A DNA stretch of 64,000 bases from Clostridiales bacterium Firm_04 (GCA_001603005.1 LVAJ01000014.1:1-64000); one strand, 5' to 3'; positions 8,140 through 17,520 are shown, counted from the first letter of the stretch. The notes: a model not told the origin generated them from the letters alone. Made by a program: numbers and translations.

Positions 8140-9408
8140 ATGCCGCATGTACTGATCGCCGGGTGCGGTGCAGCAGGAATGTATGCGGCTGTGCATGCCG
8201 CGCGCATGGGCTGCAAGGTGACGGTTTTCGACGCCAATGACCGCGCCGGACACAAGCTTTCGATCACGGGAAAGGGCAGGTGCAATGTCACGAATGCCTG
8301 CGATCGCGACACATTTTTGCAGTATGTTGCGCGGAATCCGCGGTTCCTGTATTCGGCATTGTCGCGCTGCGCACCGGCAGATGTCTGCGCCTTTTTCGAG
8401 GGCGAGGGCGTCCCGCTGAAAACCGAGCGCGGCAGACGGGTGTTCCCGCAGAGCGACCGCGCGCAGGATATCGTGCAGGCGCTTTGGCAGGCGATGCAGC
8501 GCGCAGGCGTGACCGTGCATCTCGATACGCGTGTGAAAAAGCTCGTATTATCTGATGAAACATGCACCGGCGTTCTGCTTGCGGACGGCACACAGATGCA
8601 GGCGGACGCGGTGCTTCTGGCGACCGGCGGCATGAGCTATCCGCGCACCGGTTCGCGCGGCGACGGCTACCGGCTTGCGGAGCAGGCTGGACATACAGTC
8701 ATCGCTCCGCAGCCCTCGCTGATCCCTCTGGAGACTGCCGAGCACGATCCGCAGGAGATGCAGGGGCTCTCGCTGAAGAATGTGACGCTGACGGTCACGC
8801 GCGGCAAAAAAGTCATATTTTCGGAGCTCGGCGAGATGCTGTTCACGCATTTCGGGATCTCCGGCCCGCTGGTGCTCTCCGCGAGCTGCCGCATGGAGCC
8901 GGAGAAGCTATCCGACTATCTGCTGACGATCGACATGAAACCGGCGCTCACTGCCGAGCAGCTTGACCTGCGCATCCAGCGCGATTTTGCCGCACAAAAA
9001 AACAAGGATCTTGCGAATGCGATGCGCGGACTGCTGCCGTCTTCGATGATCCCTGTGATGCTGAAACGCGCCGGCATTGCACAAACACAAAAGGTGCATG
9101 ATATAACAAAAGAACAGCGCAGAGCCCTCGGCACGGCGATCAAGGGCTTCACGCTGCATGCATCCGCGATGCGCCCGATTGCAGAAGCGATCGTCACGCG
9201 CGGCGGCGTTTCGGTGAAAGAAGTCAACCCGAATACGATGGAATCCAAGAAGATACGCGGATTATACTTTGCGGGTGAATTGCTTGACGTAGACGCATAC
9301 ACCGGCGGCTATAACCTGCAAATTGCATTCGCGACCGGTTTTGCTGCGGCGGCAGCGATTGCAGAGCGCCTGCATGAATCCGCAGATCAGCCTGACGGAA
9401 AGGAGTGA
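8140..9408 (+). CDS. BaiN/HI0933-family FAD-dependent oxidoreductase
   Basis: A 422-residue flavoprotein of the HI0933/YhiN/BaiN family. The N terminus carries the dinucleotide-binding motif GCGAAGMYAA (residues 8-17), then the family signature GHKLSITGKGRCNVTN (near 40-55). ATGGMSYPRTGSRGDGY lies near 165 and a C-terminal FAD-contact region is GLYFAGELLDVDAYTGGYNLQ near 378-398. BaiN of Clostridium scindens has been linked to bile-acid dehydroxylation, but most family members have no proven substrate and no other bai genes are here, so that role should not be inferred. The start at 8140 follows GGGGGAA and gives a one-base gap after the DUF3006 gene. Confidence 0.9.
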   Translation: MPHVLIAGCGAAGMYAAVHAARMGCKVTVFDANDRAGHKLSITGKGRCNVTNACDRDTFLQYVARNPRFLYSALSRCAPADVCAFFEGEGVPLKTERGRRVFPQSDRAQDIVQALWQAMQRAGVTVHLDTRVKKLVLSDETCTGVLLADGTQMQADAVLLATGGMSYPRTGSRGDGYRLAEQAGHTVIAPQPSLIPLETAEHDPQEMQGLSLKNVTLTVTRGKKVIFSELGEMLFTHFGISGPLVLSASCRMEPEKLSDYLLTIDMKPALTAEQLDLRIQRDFAAQKNKDLANAMRGLLPSSMIPVMLKRAGIAQTQKVHDITKEQRRALGTAIKGFTLHASAMRPIAEAIVTRGGVSVKEVNPNTMESKKIRGLYFAGELLDVDAYTGGYNLQIAFATGFAAAAAIAERLHESADQPDGKE

Positions 9409-9412
9409 CATC

Positions 9413-10069
9413 ATGGAACAGCTTGGTGCCGGCATCTTATCGCTGCTGCTCAGTTTCATTGTGCTCTATCTGGCACTTGTTGTGATCTTGCGATTTGTCA
9501 CCACAGTCGCCGGGGCTGTCATTGCGCATCTTTCCGAACGGAAACAGCGGCGGCTGCTGCAAATCAAAACAATGGACAGCATTTGCGTGAACGGCAGAAT
9601 CGCGGACGCAGAGATCGTCACGCTGCATCTGCCGGAAGGAACGCAATATCATCATAAATACGCGTTTTTGTATGAAGACGACAACCATGTGACACGCCGC
9701 GCATTCCTCGGCATTTCGGCGACGACCACGCTGCCGTATCAGATCGGCGAAACGGTGCCGCTGCGGGTATTCCGTCAGCCGGTGGTGCGTCCGGAGGCGG
9801 ATGCATTCGATCCCGCGCGCGGCGCAGACGGCAGACTGCCCGGACTGATCGCGTTCCGGCGCTGGCTCGGCAGACCGGTCGATGAGACCGGCACGGTCAT
9901 GCGTGAGGAGGATTTTGTCCCGCTGAGCCGCGAGCTGGACGAGCTGCGCGAGCTCGACAGGAAGCGCGTCTGGTTCTGGGGCATCGCCGGCGCCGTGATT
10001 CTGATGATCCTGATTCTGTTTTTCAGGAACACATTCACAGCGATCTGGGAAAATGTCGCATCTTCGTAA
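9413..10069 (+). CDS. membrane protein with DUF3592-like extracytoplasmic part
   Basis: A 218-residue protein starting after AAAGGAG, four bases after the flavoprotein gene. It has one N-terminal membrane helix (about 6-38) and one near the C terminus (about 188-208), with a beta-rich middle (VNGRIADAEIVTLHL, YAFLYEDDNHVTRRAFLG, IGETVPLRVFRQP) that resembles DUF3592 proteins. A charged coiled stretch (SRELDELRELDRKR) precedes the last helix. The function is unknown. Confidence 0.7.
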   Translation: MEQLGAGILSLLLSFIVLYLALVVILRFVTTVAGAVIAHLSERKQRRLLQIKTMDSICVNGRIADAEIVTLHLPEGTQYHHKYAFLYEDDNHVTRRAFLGISATTTLPYQIGETVPLRVFRQPVVRPEADAFDPARGADGRLPGLIAFRRWLGRPVDETGTVMREEDFVPLSRELDELRELDRKRVWFWGIAGAVILMILILFFRNTFTAIWENVASS

Positions 10070-10084
10070 ATATCACGATGCAGA

Positions 10085-10113
10085 CTGACGGCTCTGATTT
10101 GACATACTATACT
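10085..10113 (+). promoter_or_regulatory. probable uvrA promoter
   Basis: CTGACG (10085-10090) and TATACT (10108-10113) are separated by 17 bases. The leader then carries a 10-bp hairpin (10127-10136 with 10144-10153, one G-U pair) ahead of the ribosome site. I see no LexA-type box. Confidence 0.5.
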
Positions 10114-10186
10114 ATAAAACCTTTGTAAACGCGGCTTCACATGAGCTGCGTTTCATGCTCTGATCTGGAAAGGAAGGATCCTGTTT

Positions 10187-13003
10187 ATGCTCGATAAAAT
10201 CATCATCCGCGGCGCGCGGGAGCATAATTTGAAGAATATTGACCTTGAAATTCCGCGGGACAAGCTGGTCGTTTTCACCGGATTATCCGGCTCCGGCAAG
10301 TCCTCGCTCGCATTCGATACGATCTATGCAGACGGACAGCGGCGCTATATGGAGTCGCTGTCCTCTTATGCGCGGATGTTTCTGGGGCAGATGGAAAAGC
10401 CGGATGTGGACAGCATCGACGGGCTTTCTCCGGCAATCTCGATCGACCAGAAAACGACCTCGAAGAACCCGCGCTCGACGGTCGGTACGGTGACCGAAAT
10501 CTACGATTATCTGCGCCTTTTGTATGCGCGCATCGGCATTCCGCACTGTCCGGTCTGCGGCAGAGAGATCCTGCAGCAGACGGTCGATCAGATCGCGGAC
10601 AGCATCCTTTCGCTCCCCGAGGGCACGAAGCTGCAATTGCTTGCGCCGATCGTCCGCGGCAGAAAGGGCGAATATACGAAGGAACTGGAGCAGGCGAAGA
10701 AGTCCGGCTATGTCCGCGTGCGCGTGGACGGCATCATTTACGATCTTTCCGAAAAGATCAAAATGAACAAGAATCAAAAGCATAATATCGAGATCATCGT
10801 GGACAGACTCGTGGTCAAGGACGGCATCCGCTCGCGCCTTTCCGACAGCATCGAGACCACGACCGCGCTGACGGACGGGCTTGTGCTGGTCGATGTGATC
10901 GGCGGCGAGGAACAGCTCTTTTCGCTGTCCTATGCGTGTCCGGAGCACGGCATTTCGGTCGAGGAGCTGACGCCGCGCATGTTCTCGTTCAACAATCCGT
11001 TCGGCGCGTGCGAGACCTGTACGGGACTCGGCATCTTCACGGAATTTGATCCGGAGCTGCTCATGCCGAACAAGGATCTTTCGGTGCATGAGGGTGGCTT
11101 CAAGGTCGTCGGCTGGAACTGGAAGGATCCGAAATCCGTTGCGAATATGTACGCAAATGCGCTGCATGAGACCTACGGTGTGCCGCTCGATATCCCGATC
11201 GGAAAGATGACGCAGGAGCAGCGCGACCTGTTCCTTTACGGCACCGGCGAGGAAGATCTCGTGCTGCATCAGGCGCCGGAATACGGCGGCGCAACCTATG
11301 TGCATCCGTTCGAGGGACTGATCCCGAACCTCAAGCGCCGCTATCAGACGGCAGGGCAGTGGGCAAAGGACGAGCTGGAACAGTATATGAGCGAAGCGCC
11401 GTGCCCAGCCTGCAAGGGCAGACGCCTGAAACCGGTGTCGCTCTCCGTGACGGTCGGCGGCTTGGACATTGACACGCTCTGCCACAAGAGCGTGCGCGAG
11501 CTGGTCGAGCTGTTCAACACGATCCGGCTGACCGAGCGCGAAATGATGATCGCGCGTCTGATTATCAAGGAGATCCGCGCAAGACTGGGCTTTCTGGAAA
11601 GCGTCGGTCTTGGCTATCTGACGCTTGCGCGCGCGGCGAGTTCGCTCTCCGGCGGTGAAAGTCAGCGCATCCGGCTTGCGACGCAGATCGGCTCGTCCCT
11701 CATGGGCGTGCTGTATATCCTCGATGAGCCGAGCATCGGTCTGCATCAGCGGGACAATGAAAAGCTGATCGCAACATTGAAGCGTCTGCGCGACTGCGGC
11801 AATACGCTGATCGTCGTGGAGCATGACGATGACACGATGCGCGCTGCGGATTATATCGTGGATATCGGGCCGGGCGCGGGCGTACACGGCGGCGAGATCG
11901 TCTGTGCGGGTACGCTGGAAGAAGTGCTGCGCTGCCCGAAATCCGAGACCGGCGCCTATCTCAGCGGCAGAAAGAAGATCCCTGTTCCGGCAGAGCGGCG
12001 GCAGGGCAGCGGCGGGGAGCTGGTCATTTACGGCGCTGCGGTCAACAATCTGAAAAAGATCGACGTGCATTTTCCGCTCGGCAAATTCATCTGCGTGACG
12101 GGCGTATCCGGTTCGGGAAAATCCTCGCTCGTCAATGAGATCCTTTATAAATATCTTGCATCGCATCTGAACCGTGCGAAGGTGCGTTCGTCCGGCTATG
12201 ACAAGATCACCGGCGCGGAACTGCTTGACAAGGTGATCTGCATTGACCAGTCGCCGATCGGCAGGACACCGCGCTCGAATCCCGCGACCTATACAGGCGT
12301 GTTCGGGGATATCCGCGAGCTGTTCGCGCAGACGCAGGATGCGAAAACCCGCGGCTATACTGCCGGACGCTTCTCGTTCAATGTCAAGGGCGGACGCTGC
12401 GAGGCATGCGAGGGCGACGGCATTGTGAAGATCGAAATGCACTTCCTGCCGGATGTCTATGTGCCCTGCGAGGTCTGCAAGGGCGCGCGGTATAACCACG
12501 AAACGCTGGAAGTCAAATACAAAGGCAAGTCGATCTACGATGTGCTGGAAATGACGGTCGAGGAAGGCTGCGAGTTCTTCTCCGCGATCCCGAAGATCGC
12601 GCGCAAGCTGAATACGCTGCGGGATGTGGGGCTTGGCTATATCAAGATCGGACAGCCCGCGACAACGCTCTCCGGCGGCGAGGCGCAGCGCGTCAAGCTT
12701 TCGACCGAGCTGCAAAGACGCGCGACCGGAAAGACGATCTACATTCTCGATGAGCCGACGACCGGTCTGCACAATGCGGATGTCCACCGCCTGATCGAAG
12801 TGCTGCAGCAGCTCGCGGACACGGGCAATACGCTTGTCGTGATCGAGCATAACATGGACGTCATCAAGGTTGCCGACCACATCATCGACCTCGGACCGGA
12901 GGGCGGCGACGGCGGCGGCATGATCGTTGCAGAGGGCACACCGGAGCAGATCGCTGCCTGCGATGCATCGTATACGGGACAATTCCTGCGCGATTATCTG
13001 TAA
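10187..13003 (+). CDS. uvrA: excinuclease ABC subunit A (UvrA)
   Basis: Damage-sensing ATPase of nucleotide excision repair. The 938-residue length is normal. First ABC module: Walker [13 protein letters not shown] near residue 31, a zinc site from CPVCGRE (about 120) and CETC (about 280), signature [12 protein letters not shown] near 487 and Walker [11 protein letters not shown]. Second module: [13 protein letters not shown] near 640, zinc-finger Cys pairs CEACEGDG and CEVCKGARY (about 740-770), signature [12 protein letters not shown] near 826 and [10 protein letters not shown]. The start follows AAGGAAGGA. uvrB is not in the window. Confidence 0.98.
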   Translation: MLDKIIIRGAREHNLKNIDLEIPRDKLVVFTGLSGSGKSSLAFDTIYADGQRRYMESLSSYARMFLGQMEKPDVDSIDGLSPAISIDQKTTSKNPRSTVGTVTEIYDYLRLLYARIGIPHCPVCGREILQQTVDQIADSILSLPEGTKLQLLAPIVRGRKGEYTKELEQAKKSGYVRVRVDGIIYDLSEKIKMNKNQKHNIEIIVDRLVVKDGIRSRLSDSIETTTALTDGLVLVDVIGGEEQLFSLSYACPEHGISVEELTPRMFSFNNPFGACETCTGLGIFTEFDPELLMPNKDLSVHEGGFKVVGWNWKDPKSVANMYANALHETYGVPLDIPIGKMTQEQRDLFLYGTGEEDLVLHQAPEYGGATYVHPFEGLIPNLKRRYQTAGQWAKDELEQYMSEAPCPACKGRRLKPVSLSVTVGGLDIDTLCHKSVRELVELFNTIRLTEREMMIARLIIKEIRARLGFLESVGLGYLTLARAASSLSGGESQRIRLATQIGSSLMGVLYILDEPSIGLHQRDNEKLIATLKRLRDCGNTLIVVEHDDDTMRAADYIVDIGPGAGVHGGEIVCAGTLEEVLRCPKSETGAYLSGRKKIPVPAERRQGSGGELVIYGAAVNNLKKIDVHFPLGKFICVTGVSGSGKSSLVNEILYKYLASHLNRAKVRSSGYDKITGAELLDKVICIDQSPIGRTPRSNPATYTGVFGDIRELFAQTQDAKTRGYTAGRFSFNVKGGRCEACEGDGIVKIEMHFLPDVYVPCEVCKGARYNHETLEVKYKGKSIYDVLEMTVEEGCEFFSAIPKIARKLNTLRDVGLGYIKIGQPATTLSGGEAQRVKLSTELQRRATGKTIYILDEPTTGLHNADVHRLIEVLQQLADTGNTLVVIEHNMDVIKVADHIIDLGPEGGDGGGMIVAEGTPEQIAACDASYTGQFLRDYL

Positions 13004-13038
13004 TCATGCGCAATGAACGATGGAGCGCATTTGACAAG

Positions 13039-13692
13039 ATGATCGGAAAGAGATTCGCGATCCTGCTGCTTGCGGCTTTGCTGCTGACCGGATGCGGCAC
13101 CGATGCGCAGCCGGCTGTACAGGCAGATACGACCGCGCCCGCTGAAACGACTGCATTGACCGAAACGACTGCATTGACCGAAACGACCGCAGCGGCAGAA
13201 ACGACCGCGCCGGCAGCGGATACCGCGATGCCGCAGGAAGCAGAGGATGCGCTTTATGCCTATCTGCGCTGCGAATCCTATGAGACACTTGCGGACTGCA
13301 CGCTGCCTGACATTGCCGCAGAGGAGCTGAAAACCGGCAAACTCATGCTGACGAACACGTTTTTTGCCGGGTTTCCCTGTCCGGACTGTTCGGATGTGCA
13401 GATGCTTTCCTGCGCGCAATTGTCCGCGGAAACTGCGCAGAACGCAGCGGATTTTCTGGCGGCCGGCATTGCCTTGCAGGGTTCATCGGCAGGGGAATTG
13501 TCAGCAGATGACGGCTTTGATGCCAATGTCGCTGCGGTATGCCGGCTGGATGAAGACAATATTATGCGCGTATCACGGCATCTGACGCTGCTGCATCTGA
13601 CCGCAGAAAAATGGATCGTCATGCCGCAGACAGGTTCGGATGACGATATCTGGGAATTTGTTGACGATCCGGCAGAACCGGATCCGCAATGA
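13039..13692 (+). CDS. secreted lipoprotein with Thr-rich linker
   Basis: A 217-residue lipoprotein: basic start, hydrophobic helix and lipobox LLTGC (Cys near residue 19). A Glu-Thr-Thr-Ala linker follows (about 31-62), encoded in part by a tandem 18-base repeat, and then a globular domain of unknown type with four Cys residues. The start is uncertain: ATG 13006 has no ribosome site, while 13039 has GGAG 13 bases upstream and gives a cleaner signal peptide. It begins 36 bases after uvrA. No family is recognised. Confidence 0.7.
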   Translation: MIGKRFAILLLAALLLTGCGTDAQPAVQADTTAPAETTALTETTALTETTAAAETTAPAADTAMPQEAEDALYAYLRCESYETLADCTLPDIAAEELKTGKLMLTNTFFAGFPCPDCSDVQMLSCAQLSAETAQNAADFLAAGIALQGSSAGELSADDGFDANVAAVCRLDEDNIMRVSRHLTLLHLTAEKWIVMPQTGSDDDIWEFVDDPAEPDPQ

Positions 13693-13747
13693 GAACAGGG
13701 ATGCATGTTTTTGCTCCGTGCATCATAGTATGAGGCAGGTGAACACC

Positions 13748-14176
13748 ATGATCGAACTGCACGGCTGGCTGACGGTGCAGGAGACCGCAGGCGACGAGGA
13801 TCTGCTCACGCCGCAGGAGCGGGACAGCATCAACCGGCAGATCGAAGATGTGCTCCGGCAGGCGGACTGCGGGCTCGGACTGCTCTGCCGGAACGGGCAG
13901 CGCTTTCTCAGCACGCTCTATTGCGGCAATCACCGCACGCCGCAGGTCGAGGCGATCATTGCTGTGTACCGCCGTATCGCGGAGATCGCGGCGGGCAGCT
14001 ACGGCATGCTCTGCATCCGCGATGATGAGGACAGCTTGTCCGGCAATGCGTTTCAGGTCATGATTCTCAGGCGCGGGCAGGCTTACTGGCGGCAGGATAC
14101 CGATTTTTCGCCGTGTATTCCGGTGATCGAGGATGACCTGCAAGCGGCAGAGGAAGGCGCGGCACATGCAGTATAA
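13748..14176 (+). CDS. Imm7-like immunity protein (orphan)
   Basis: A 142-residue protein that I recognise as Imm7-like from its opening IELHGWLTVQET, the central GSYGMLCIRDDEDS, and the closing FSPCIPVIEDDL, which match my memory of the Imm7 family of polymorphic-toxin immunity proteins. Such proteins normally sit beside a contact-dependent or secreted toxin. No toxin, secretion signal or YD/RHS repeat lies nearby: the neighbours are a lipoprotein and a hydrolase. Its last 11 bases overlap the hydrolase start, so the two are translationally linked. It may neutralise a toxin from a competitor or be a relic. Confidence 0.7.
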   Translation: MIELHGWLTVQETAGDEDLLTPQERDSINRQIEDVLRQADCGLGLLCRNGQRFLSTLYCGNHRTPQVEAIIAVYRRIAEIAAGSYGMLCIRDDEDSLSGNAFQVMILRRGQAYWRQDTDFSPCIPVIEDDLQAAEEGAAHAV

Positions 14177-14909
14177 AGAGTACGGCGCAGGCAATCGCAG
14201 AACCGTTGTCCTGCTGCACGGCGGGGGACTGTCGTGGTGGAATTTCCGCGCGGAAGCGGAGCTGCTTCAGGATACGTTCCGCGTGATCCTGCCGGTTCTG
14301 GACGGTCATGCGGGCAGCGACCGGCATTTCACGACGATCGAGGACAATGCTGCGGCGCTCGTTTCGTTTATCCATGAGCATCTGGGCGGGCATGCCGATC
14401 TGATCGGCGGGGTATCGCTCGGCGCGCAGGTGCTGCTGGAGATGCTCGCGCAGCAGGGCGATATCTGTTCGCATGCGTTTGCGGAAAGCGCAATGGTCAT
14501 ACCGTCCCGCCTGACTGCGGCGATGATCCTGCCGGCATTCGGCGCGTGTTATCCGCTGATCCGGCAGAAATGGTTTGCGCGGCTGCAATTCCGTTCGCTG
14601 CACATGCAGGAAGCGCTCTTTGCGGATTACTACCGCGACACCTGCCGGATCGAAAAGGCGGATATGATCGCATTTCTCCGCGCAAATGCGTCCTATTCCA
14701 TGAAAAATACCCTGCGGGACTGCGGGGCGGATGTACATATTTATTACGGTGAAAAGGAAATCAGGGGGATCCGCAGATCGGCAGCGCTGATCCGGCAGCA
14801 GGTCCCTGCGGGCACGGTGCATGTCCTTTCCGGCATGCATCACGGCTCGTTTTCGGTCAATCATGCCGCGGAATATGTACAGGCAGTCCGTTCGGTGCTC
14901 GATGCCTGA
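14166..14909 (+). CDS. alpha/beta hydrolase
   Basis: A 247-residue cytoplasmic hydrolase. The oxyanion loop is VVLLHGGGLSWW (near residue 14), the nucleophile elbow is GGVSLGAQ (Ser near 87), and the likely catalytic His is in GMHHGSFS (near 225). The acid is probably in YGEKEIRG, where Glu or a nearby residue replaces the common Asp. The substrate is unknown. The start overlaps the Imm7-like gene and is preceded by GAGGAAGG. It is followed after 38 bases by yabP. Confidence 0.85.
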   Translation: MQYKEYGAGNRRTVVLLHGGGLSWWNFRAEAELLQDTFRVILPVLDGHAGSDRHFTTIEDNAAALVSFIHEHLGGHADLIGGVSLGAQVLLEMLAQQGDICSHAFAESAMVIPSRLTAAMILPAFGACYPLIRQKWFARLQFRSLHMQEALFADYYRDTCRIEKADMIAFLRANASYSMKNTLRDCGADVHIYYGEKEIRGIRRSAALIRQQVPAGTVHVLSGMHHGSFSVNHAAEYVQAVRSVLDA

Positions 14910-14947
14910 ACGGCTGGACCGGTCTTCCGCACAGCGAGGGGAGAAGC

Positions 14948-15211
14948 ATGGGCACAATGCATACGGCAATACTCGAAAACCGCGAAAAACTGCAATTATC
15001 CGGCGTCACAGCGATCGACAGCTTTGATGAGCGCGCTGTGATCCTGTATACAAGCTGCGGACAGCTGACGATCATCGGCAGACATCTGCACATGGAACAG
15101 CTCAGCACGGAGACCGGCGACGTCACCGTTGAGGGCGAGGTGCAGGCAATGCGTTACAGCGACCGCGACCGCACGGCGCCTGCCGGCATCATGGGACGGC
15201 TGCTGCGATGA
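14948..15211 (+). CDS. yabP: sporulation protein YabP
   Basis: An 87-residue protein with the YabP pattern: ENREKLQLSGVTAIDSFDERAVIL, then a short beta-rich region ending GEVQAMRYSDR. In Bacillus subtilis yabP is transcribed in the forespore or mother-cell programme and is needed for normal spore formation. Its stop overlaps the yabQ start by four bases (ATGA). Unlike the usual order, no S4-domain yabO or HU gene precedes it. Confidence 0.88.
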   Translation: MGTMHTAILENREKLQLSGVTAIDSFDERAVILYTSCGQLTIIGRHLHMEQLSTETGDVTVEGEVQAMRYSDRDRTAPAGIMGRLLR

Positions 15212-15594
15212 TCGCGCCGCATACGACAGTGCCGGAGGAACTGCGCCGCTTTTTCGGGAGCATGCTGCTCGGCATTCCGGCAGGGCTGCTGTTTGATCTG
15301 CTGCGGACGCTGCGGGCGTTTCTGCCGCATCCGTCGCCCGTTGTGTTTCTGGAAGATGCGTTATACGCGTTTCTGCTGTGCTTTCTGCTGCAATGCTATG
15401 CGTGGGTTTGGGCGGACGGCGTTCTGCGTTTGCAGTATGCCTGCGGCGGTCTGATCGGGCTTGCGGTCTACCTGCTGACATTCGGCACACTCTGGGCACG
15501 GCTTCTGGCGGCGGTGCGGCATGTTCTGTATCTGATCCGGCAAAAAACGGCACGCGCTTTTGTCAAAAATACTGAAAAAGTGCAAAACGATTGA
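15208..15594 (+). CDS. yabQ: spore cortex biosynthesis protein YabQ
   Basis: A 128-residue membrane protein with three or four hydrophobic helices. FFGSMLLGIPAGLLFDLLRTLR at the start and FLEDALYAFLLCFLLQCY in the middle fit YabQ, a membrane protein required for spore cortex in B. subtilis. Its start overlaps the yabP stop, and the divIC promoter lies immediately downstream. Confidence 0.87.
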   Translation: MIAPHTTVPEELRRFFGSMLLGIPAGLLFDLLRTLRAFLPHPSPVVFLEDALYAFLLCFLLQCYAWVWADGVLRLQYACGGLIGLAVYLLTFGTLWARLLAAVRHVLYLIRQKTARAFVKNTEKVQND

Positions 15595-15611
15595 AAAATC
15601 GCAGAAAGCAC

Positions 15612-15640
15612 TTGACGGATTTCCGACTTTGCGGTATAAT
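15612..15640 (+). promoter_or_regulatory. divIC promoter
   Basis: TTGACG (15612-15617) and TATAAT (15635-15640) with a 17-base spacer. It would let divIC-yabR be expressed in vegetative cells apart from the sporulation genes upstream. Confidence 0.8.
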
Positions 15641-15718
15641 AAATACTGTATCCGATCGGATACATGAGAGAGAGAACGGATCCGCGGGGAGCCGTGTGTC
15701 AGAACGGAGAAACAGATC

Positions 15719-16045
15719 ATGGAACGCAATAAGGGCATACGCCGGCAGAATGCGCGGACGAAACGGCGCGCAGTGCTGAGCTGGCTCGTCACAAGGCTCG
15801 TTGCCGTCATTCTGCTGATCGCCTGTATCATTTCCTTTGTATCCACGCAGGCGACGCTCAATGAAAAGCGGCAGGAGCAGGCGGAGCTGGAAGCAGCGAT
15901 CGAGCAGGCGAGAGATGAATATATTGAGCTGGAAAAGTTTGTCGATGCGGACGACCTTGAGGGGTATATGGAGAAGGCAGCGATCGAGAATCTGAATTAT
16001 GCCTATCCGAATGAGCGCCGCTTCTATGACACGTCCAGAAATTGA
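15719..16045 (+). CDS. divIC: septum formation initiator DivIC/FtsB-like
   Basis: A 108-residue bitopic division protein. A basic cytoplasmic tail (about 1-20) precedes one membrane helix (about 23-43) and then an extracytoplasmic coiled coil rich in Glu, Gln and Leu (about 48-85), the usual DivIC/FtsB plan for pairing with FtsL and DivIB. The position after yabQ and before yabR matches the B. subtilis order. The start follows GGAG. Confidence 0.85.
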   Translation: MERNKGIRRQNARTKRRAVLSWLVTRLVAVILLIACIISFVSTQATLNEKRQEQAELEAAIEQARDEYIELEKFVDADDLEGYMEKAAIENLNYAYPNERRFYDTSRN

Positions 16046-16067
16046 GAAAGGCACAGAAAGGATCTAT

Positions 16068-16514
16068 ATGCAGCTGGAAATCGGGCAAATCTATGAGGGA
16101 CATGTGCGGAGCATCACGCAGTACGGGGCATTTGTTGAAGTCGCAGGCGCAGAGCCGTCGGAGAGTGTCACCGGAATGGTACATATCTCCGAGGTCGCGA
16201 ATACCTTTGTGAAGGATATTCACGATTTTCTGCACGAGAATGACGCCGTGCAGGTCAAGGTCATCGGCGTGAATCCGCAGGGCAAGATCAGCATGTCCGT
16301 GAAGCAGGCAGTACCGCAGCAGGAAGCACCGCGTCCGCCGAAGAAGCCGCGCGAGCCGAAGCCGCGGATCTATGAGCCGAAGCGCTCCGTGCCGCAGTCA
16401 GAGATGAGCTTTGAGGATAAGCTGCTGCATTTCAAGCAGACCAGCGAGGAGAAGATCTGTGACTTAAAGCGCGGCAGCGAGCGGAGAGGCGGCTCCCGCA
16501 GCAGAAGAAGCTGA
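16068..16514 (+). CDS. yabR: S1 RNA-binding protein YabR
   Basis: A 148-residue protein with one N-terminal S1 domain (about 1-75: GQIYEGHVRSITQYGAFVEV, GMVHISEVAN, VKVIGVNPQGKISMSVKQA) and a basic, Pro/Lys-rich tail (about 80-148). It is the usual last member of the divIC block. The gene is followed by an intrinsic terminator. The precise RNA target is not known. Confidence 0.88.
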   Translation: MQLEIGQIYEGHVRSITQYGAFVEVAGAEPSESVTGMVHISEVANTFVKDIHDFLHENDAVQVKVIGVNPQGKISMSVKQAVPQQEAPRPPKKPREPKPRIYEPKRSVPQSEMSFEDKLLHFKQTSEEKICDLKRGSERRGGSRSRRS

Positions 16515-16526
16515 AACGATTTGCAG

Positions 16527-16555
16527 AGAGGTATCCGGCGCGGATGCCTCTTTTG
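16527..16555 (+). terminator. terminator after yabR
   Basis: An 11-bp stem (16527-16537 with 16541-16551; one G-U pair) followed by TTTT. It ends the divIC-yabR transcript. Confidence 0.8.
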
Positions 16556-16579
16556 TTTTACGGGAAAGGATCATAGAAC

Positions 16580-17332
16580 ATGAAGGACGATTTTTTGCGG
16601 AAGCGTCTGCTGGATCTCGCGAATCAGGCGGATCGGAACGGATGCTATACGTTCACGGATTTTCTGAATGAAGCGGAGTATGCGGAATACTGTGCGGTGC
16701 AGCGGGAGCTGCCGAACTGCGGCTGTACCGTCTGGGGCGGGCATGAAGACGCCGACCGCGTGATGCTTCGCTTCGGGAGCGAGGAGCAGCTCGGGTATGC
16801 CGAGGATTTTCCGATCGTCTGCGTCGCGGTCGAACCGGCGCAGGAGAAATTTGCCGAGGCGCTCTCGCACCGCGATATTCTGGGTGCGGTGATGCATCTG
16901 GGCATTGAGCGGACAGAGACCGGCGATATCCTGACGGACGGCAAGCAGGGCTGGCTGTTCTGTACGCCTGCGATCGGGGATTACATCTGCCGCGAGCTGA
17001 CGCGCATCCGGCATACGACGGTGCATTGCAGGATCACGGAGCAGCTGCCGGAAGCCGCGGAGCCGCATTTCGAGCGCGTGACCGTTCAGGCGGCATCCGA
17101 GCGCCTTGACGGCATCATCGCAAAGCTGTACCGCATTTCCCGCGGGGACTGCCTTGCGCTGTTCCGTGCAGGAAAGATCGCGCTCGGAGGCGCAGTGACG
17201 GAGAACAGCAGCTATCAGCTGAAAGCAGGGGAGCGCGTTTCTGTGCGCGGATACGGCAAGTTCCGCTATGTCGGGATCGTCGGCAGCACGCGCAAGGGCA
17301 ACAGCATCATTGCGCTGGATCGGTATGTGTGA
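16580..17332 (+). CDS. ylmH: YlmH-type S4 RNA-binding protein
   Basis: A 250-residue protein with the YlmH plan: an N-terminal domain with FTDFLNEAEY (residues 25-34) and GGHEDADRVMLRFG, a middle domain with HRDILGAVMHLGIER, and a C-terminal S4 domain (about 180-245: ASERLDGIIAKLYRISR, FRAGKIALGGAV). YlmH proteins bind ribosomal or rRNA substrates and have been tied to translation quality control and cell division in Firmicutes. It starts after GGAAAGGA and is probably expressed by read-through or a weak promoter between the yabR terminator and this gene. Confidence 0.9.
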   Translation: MKDDFLRKRLLDLANQADRNGCYTFTDFLNEAEYAEYCAVQRELPNCGCTVWGGHEDADRVMLRFGSEEQLGYAEDFPIVCVAVEPAQEKFAEALSHRDILGAVMHLGIERTETGDILTDGKQGWLFCTPAIGDYICRELTRIRHTTVHCRITEQLPEAAEPHFERVTVQAASERLDGIIAKLYRISRGDCLALFRAGKIALGGAVTENSSYQLKAGERVSVRGYGKFRYVGIVGSTRKGNSIIALDRYV

Positions 17333-17386
17333 GCGGTGCGGAGAAATGAATCATGGGGAGAAATAGATTCTGCTTGTTGATAACGC

Positions 17387-17445
17387 AAAAAGGATGATCG
17401 GATATAAGAAACAATGATTGTTCTGTATATGCAGGATCCTTTTTT
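17387..17445 (+). terminator. terminator after ylmH
   Basis: AAAAAGGAT (17387-17395) pairs with ATCCTTTTT (17436-17444), and the inner segment 17400-17430 folds as a second stem, giving one long hairpin ending in a T run. A further hairpin (about 17447-17472, GATGCTGC/GGCAGCATC) follows without a T run. Confidence 0.65.
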
Positions 17446-17491
17446 GATGCTGCTGTCATGCGCGGCAGCATCATTTCTATAAAAAACAAAA

Positions 17492-17520
17492 CCCGACAGA
17501 AGAATCTGTCGGGCTTTTCT
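17492..17520 (-). terminator. bidirectional terminator below tRNA-Gln
   Basis: CCCGACAGA (17492-17500) and TCTGTCGGG (17505-17513) form a perfect 9-bp stem. On the minus strand it is followed by a T-rich run, as expected for the 3' end of the tRNA transcript. Confidence 0.8.

Noticed and set aside
8140-9408. Assignment of the flavoprotein as BaiN in a bile-acid pathway
   Set aside because: The family is wide and no other bai gene is present; only the family name is justified.
10283-12982. 899-codon open frame antisense to uvrA
   Set aside because: It is in a fixed frame opposite a clear gene, and its translation is rich in Arg, His, Asp and Leu without domains. The codon bias of the sense gene removes stops from that antisense frame.
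13132-13215. CRISPR-like short repeats in the lipoprotein gene
   Set aside because: The repeats are in-frame codons for a Thr-rich linker, with no spacers.
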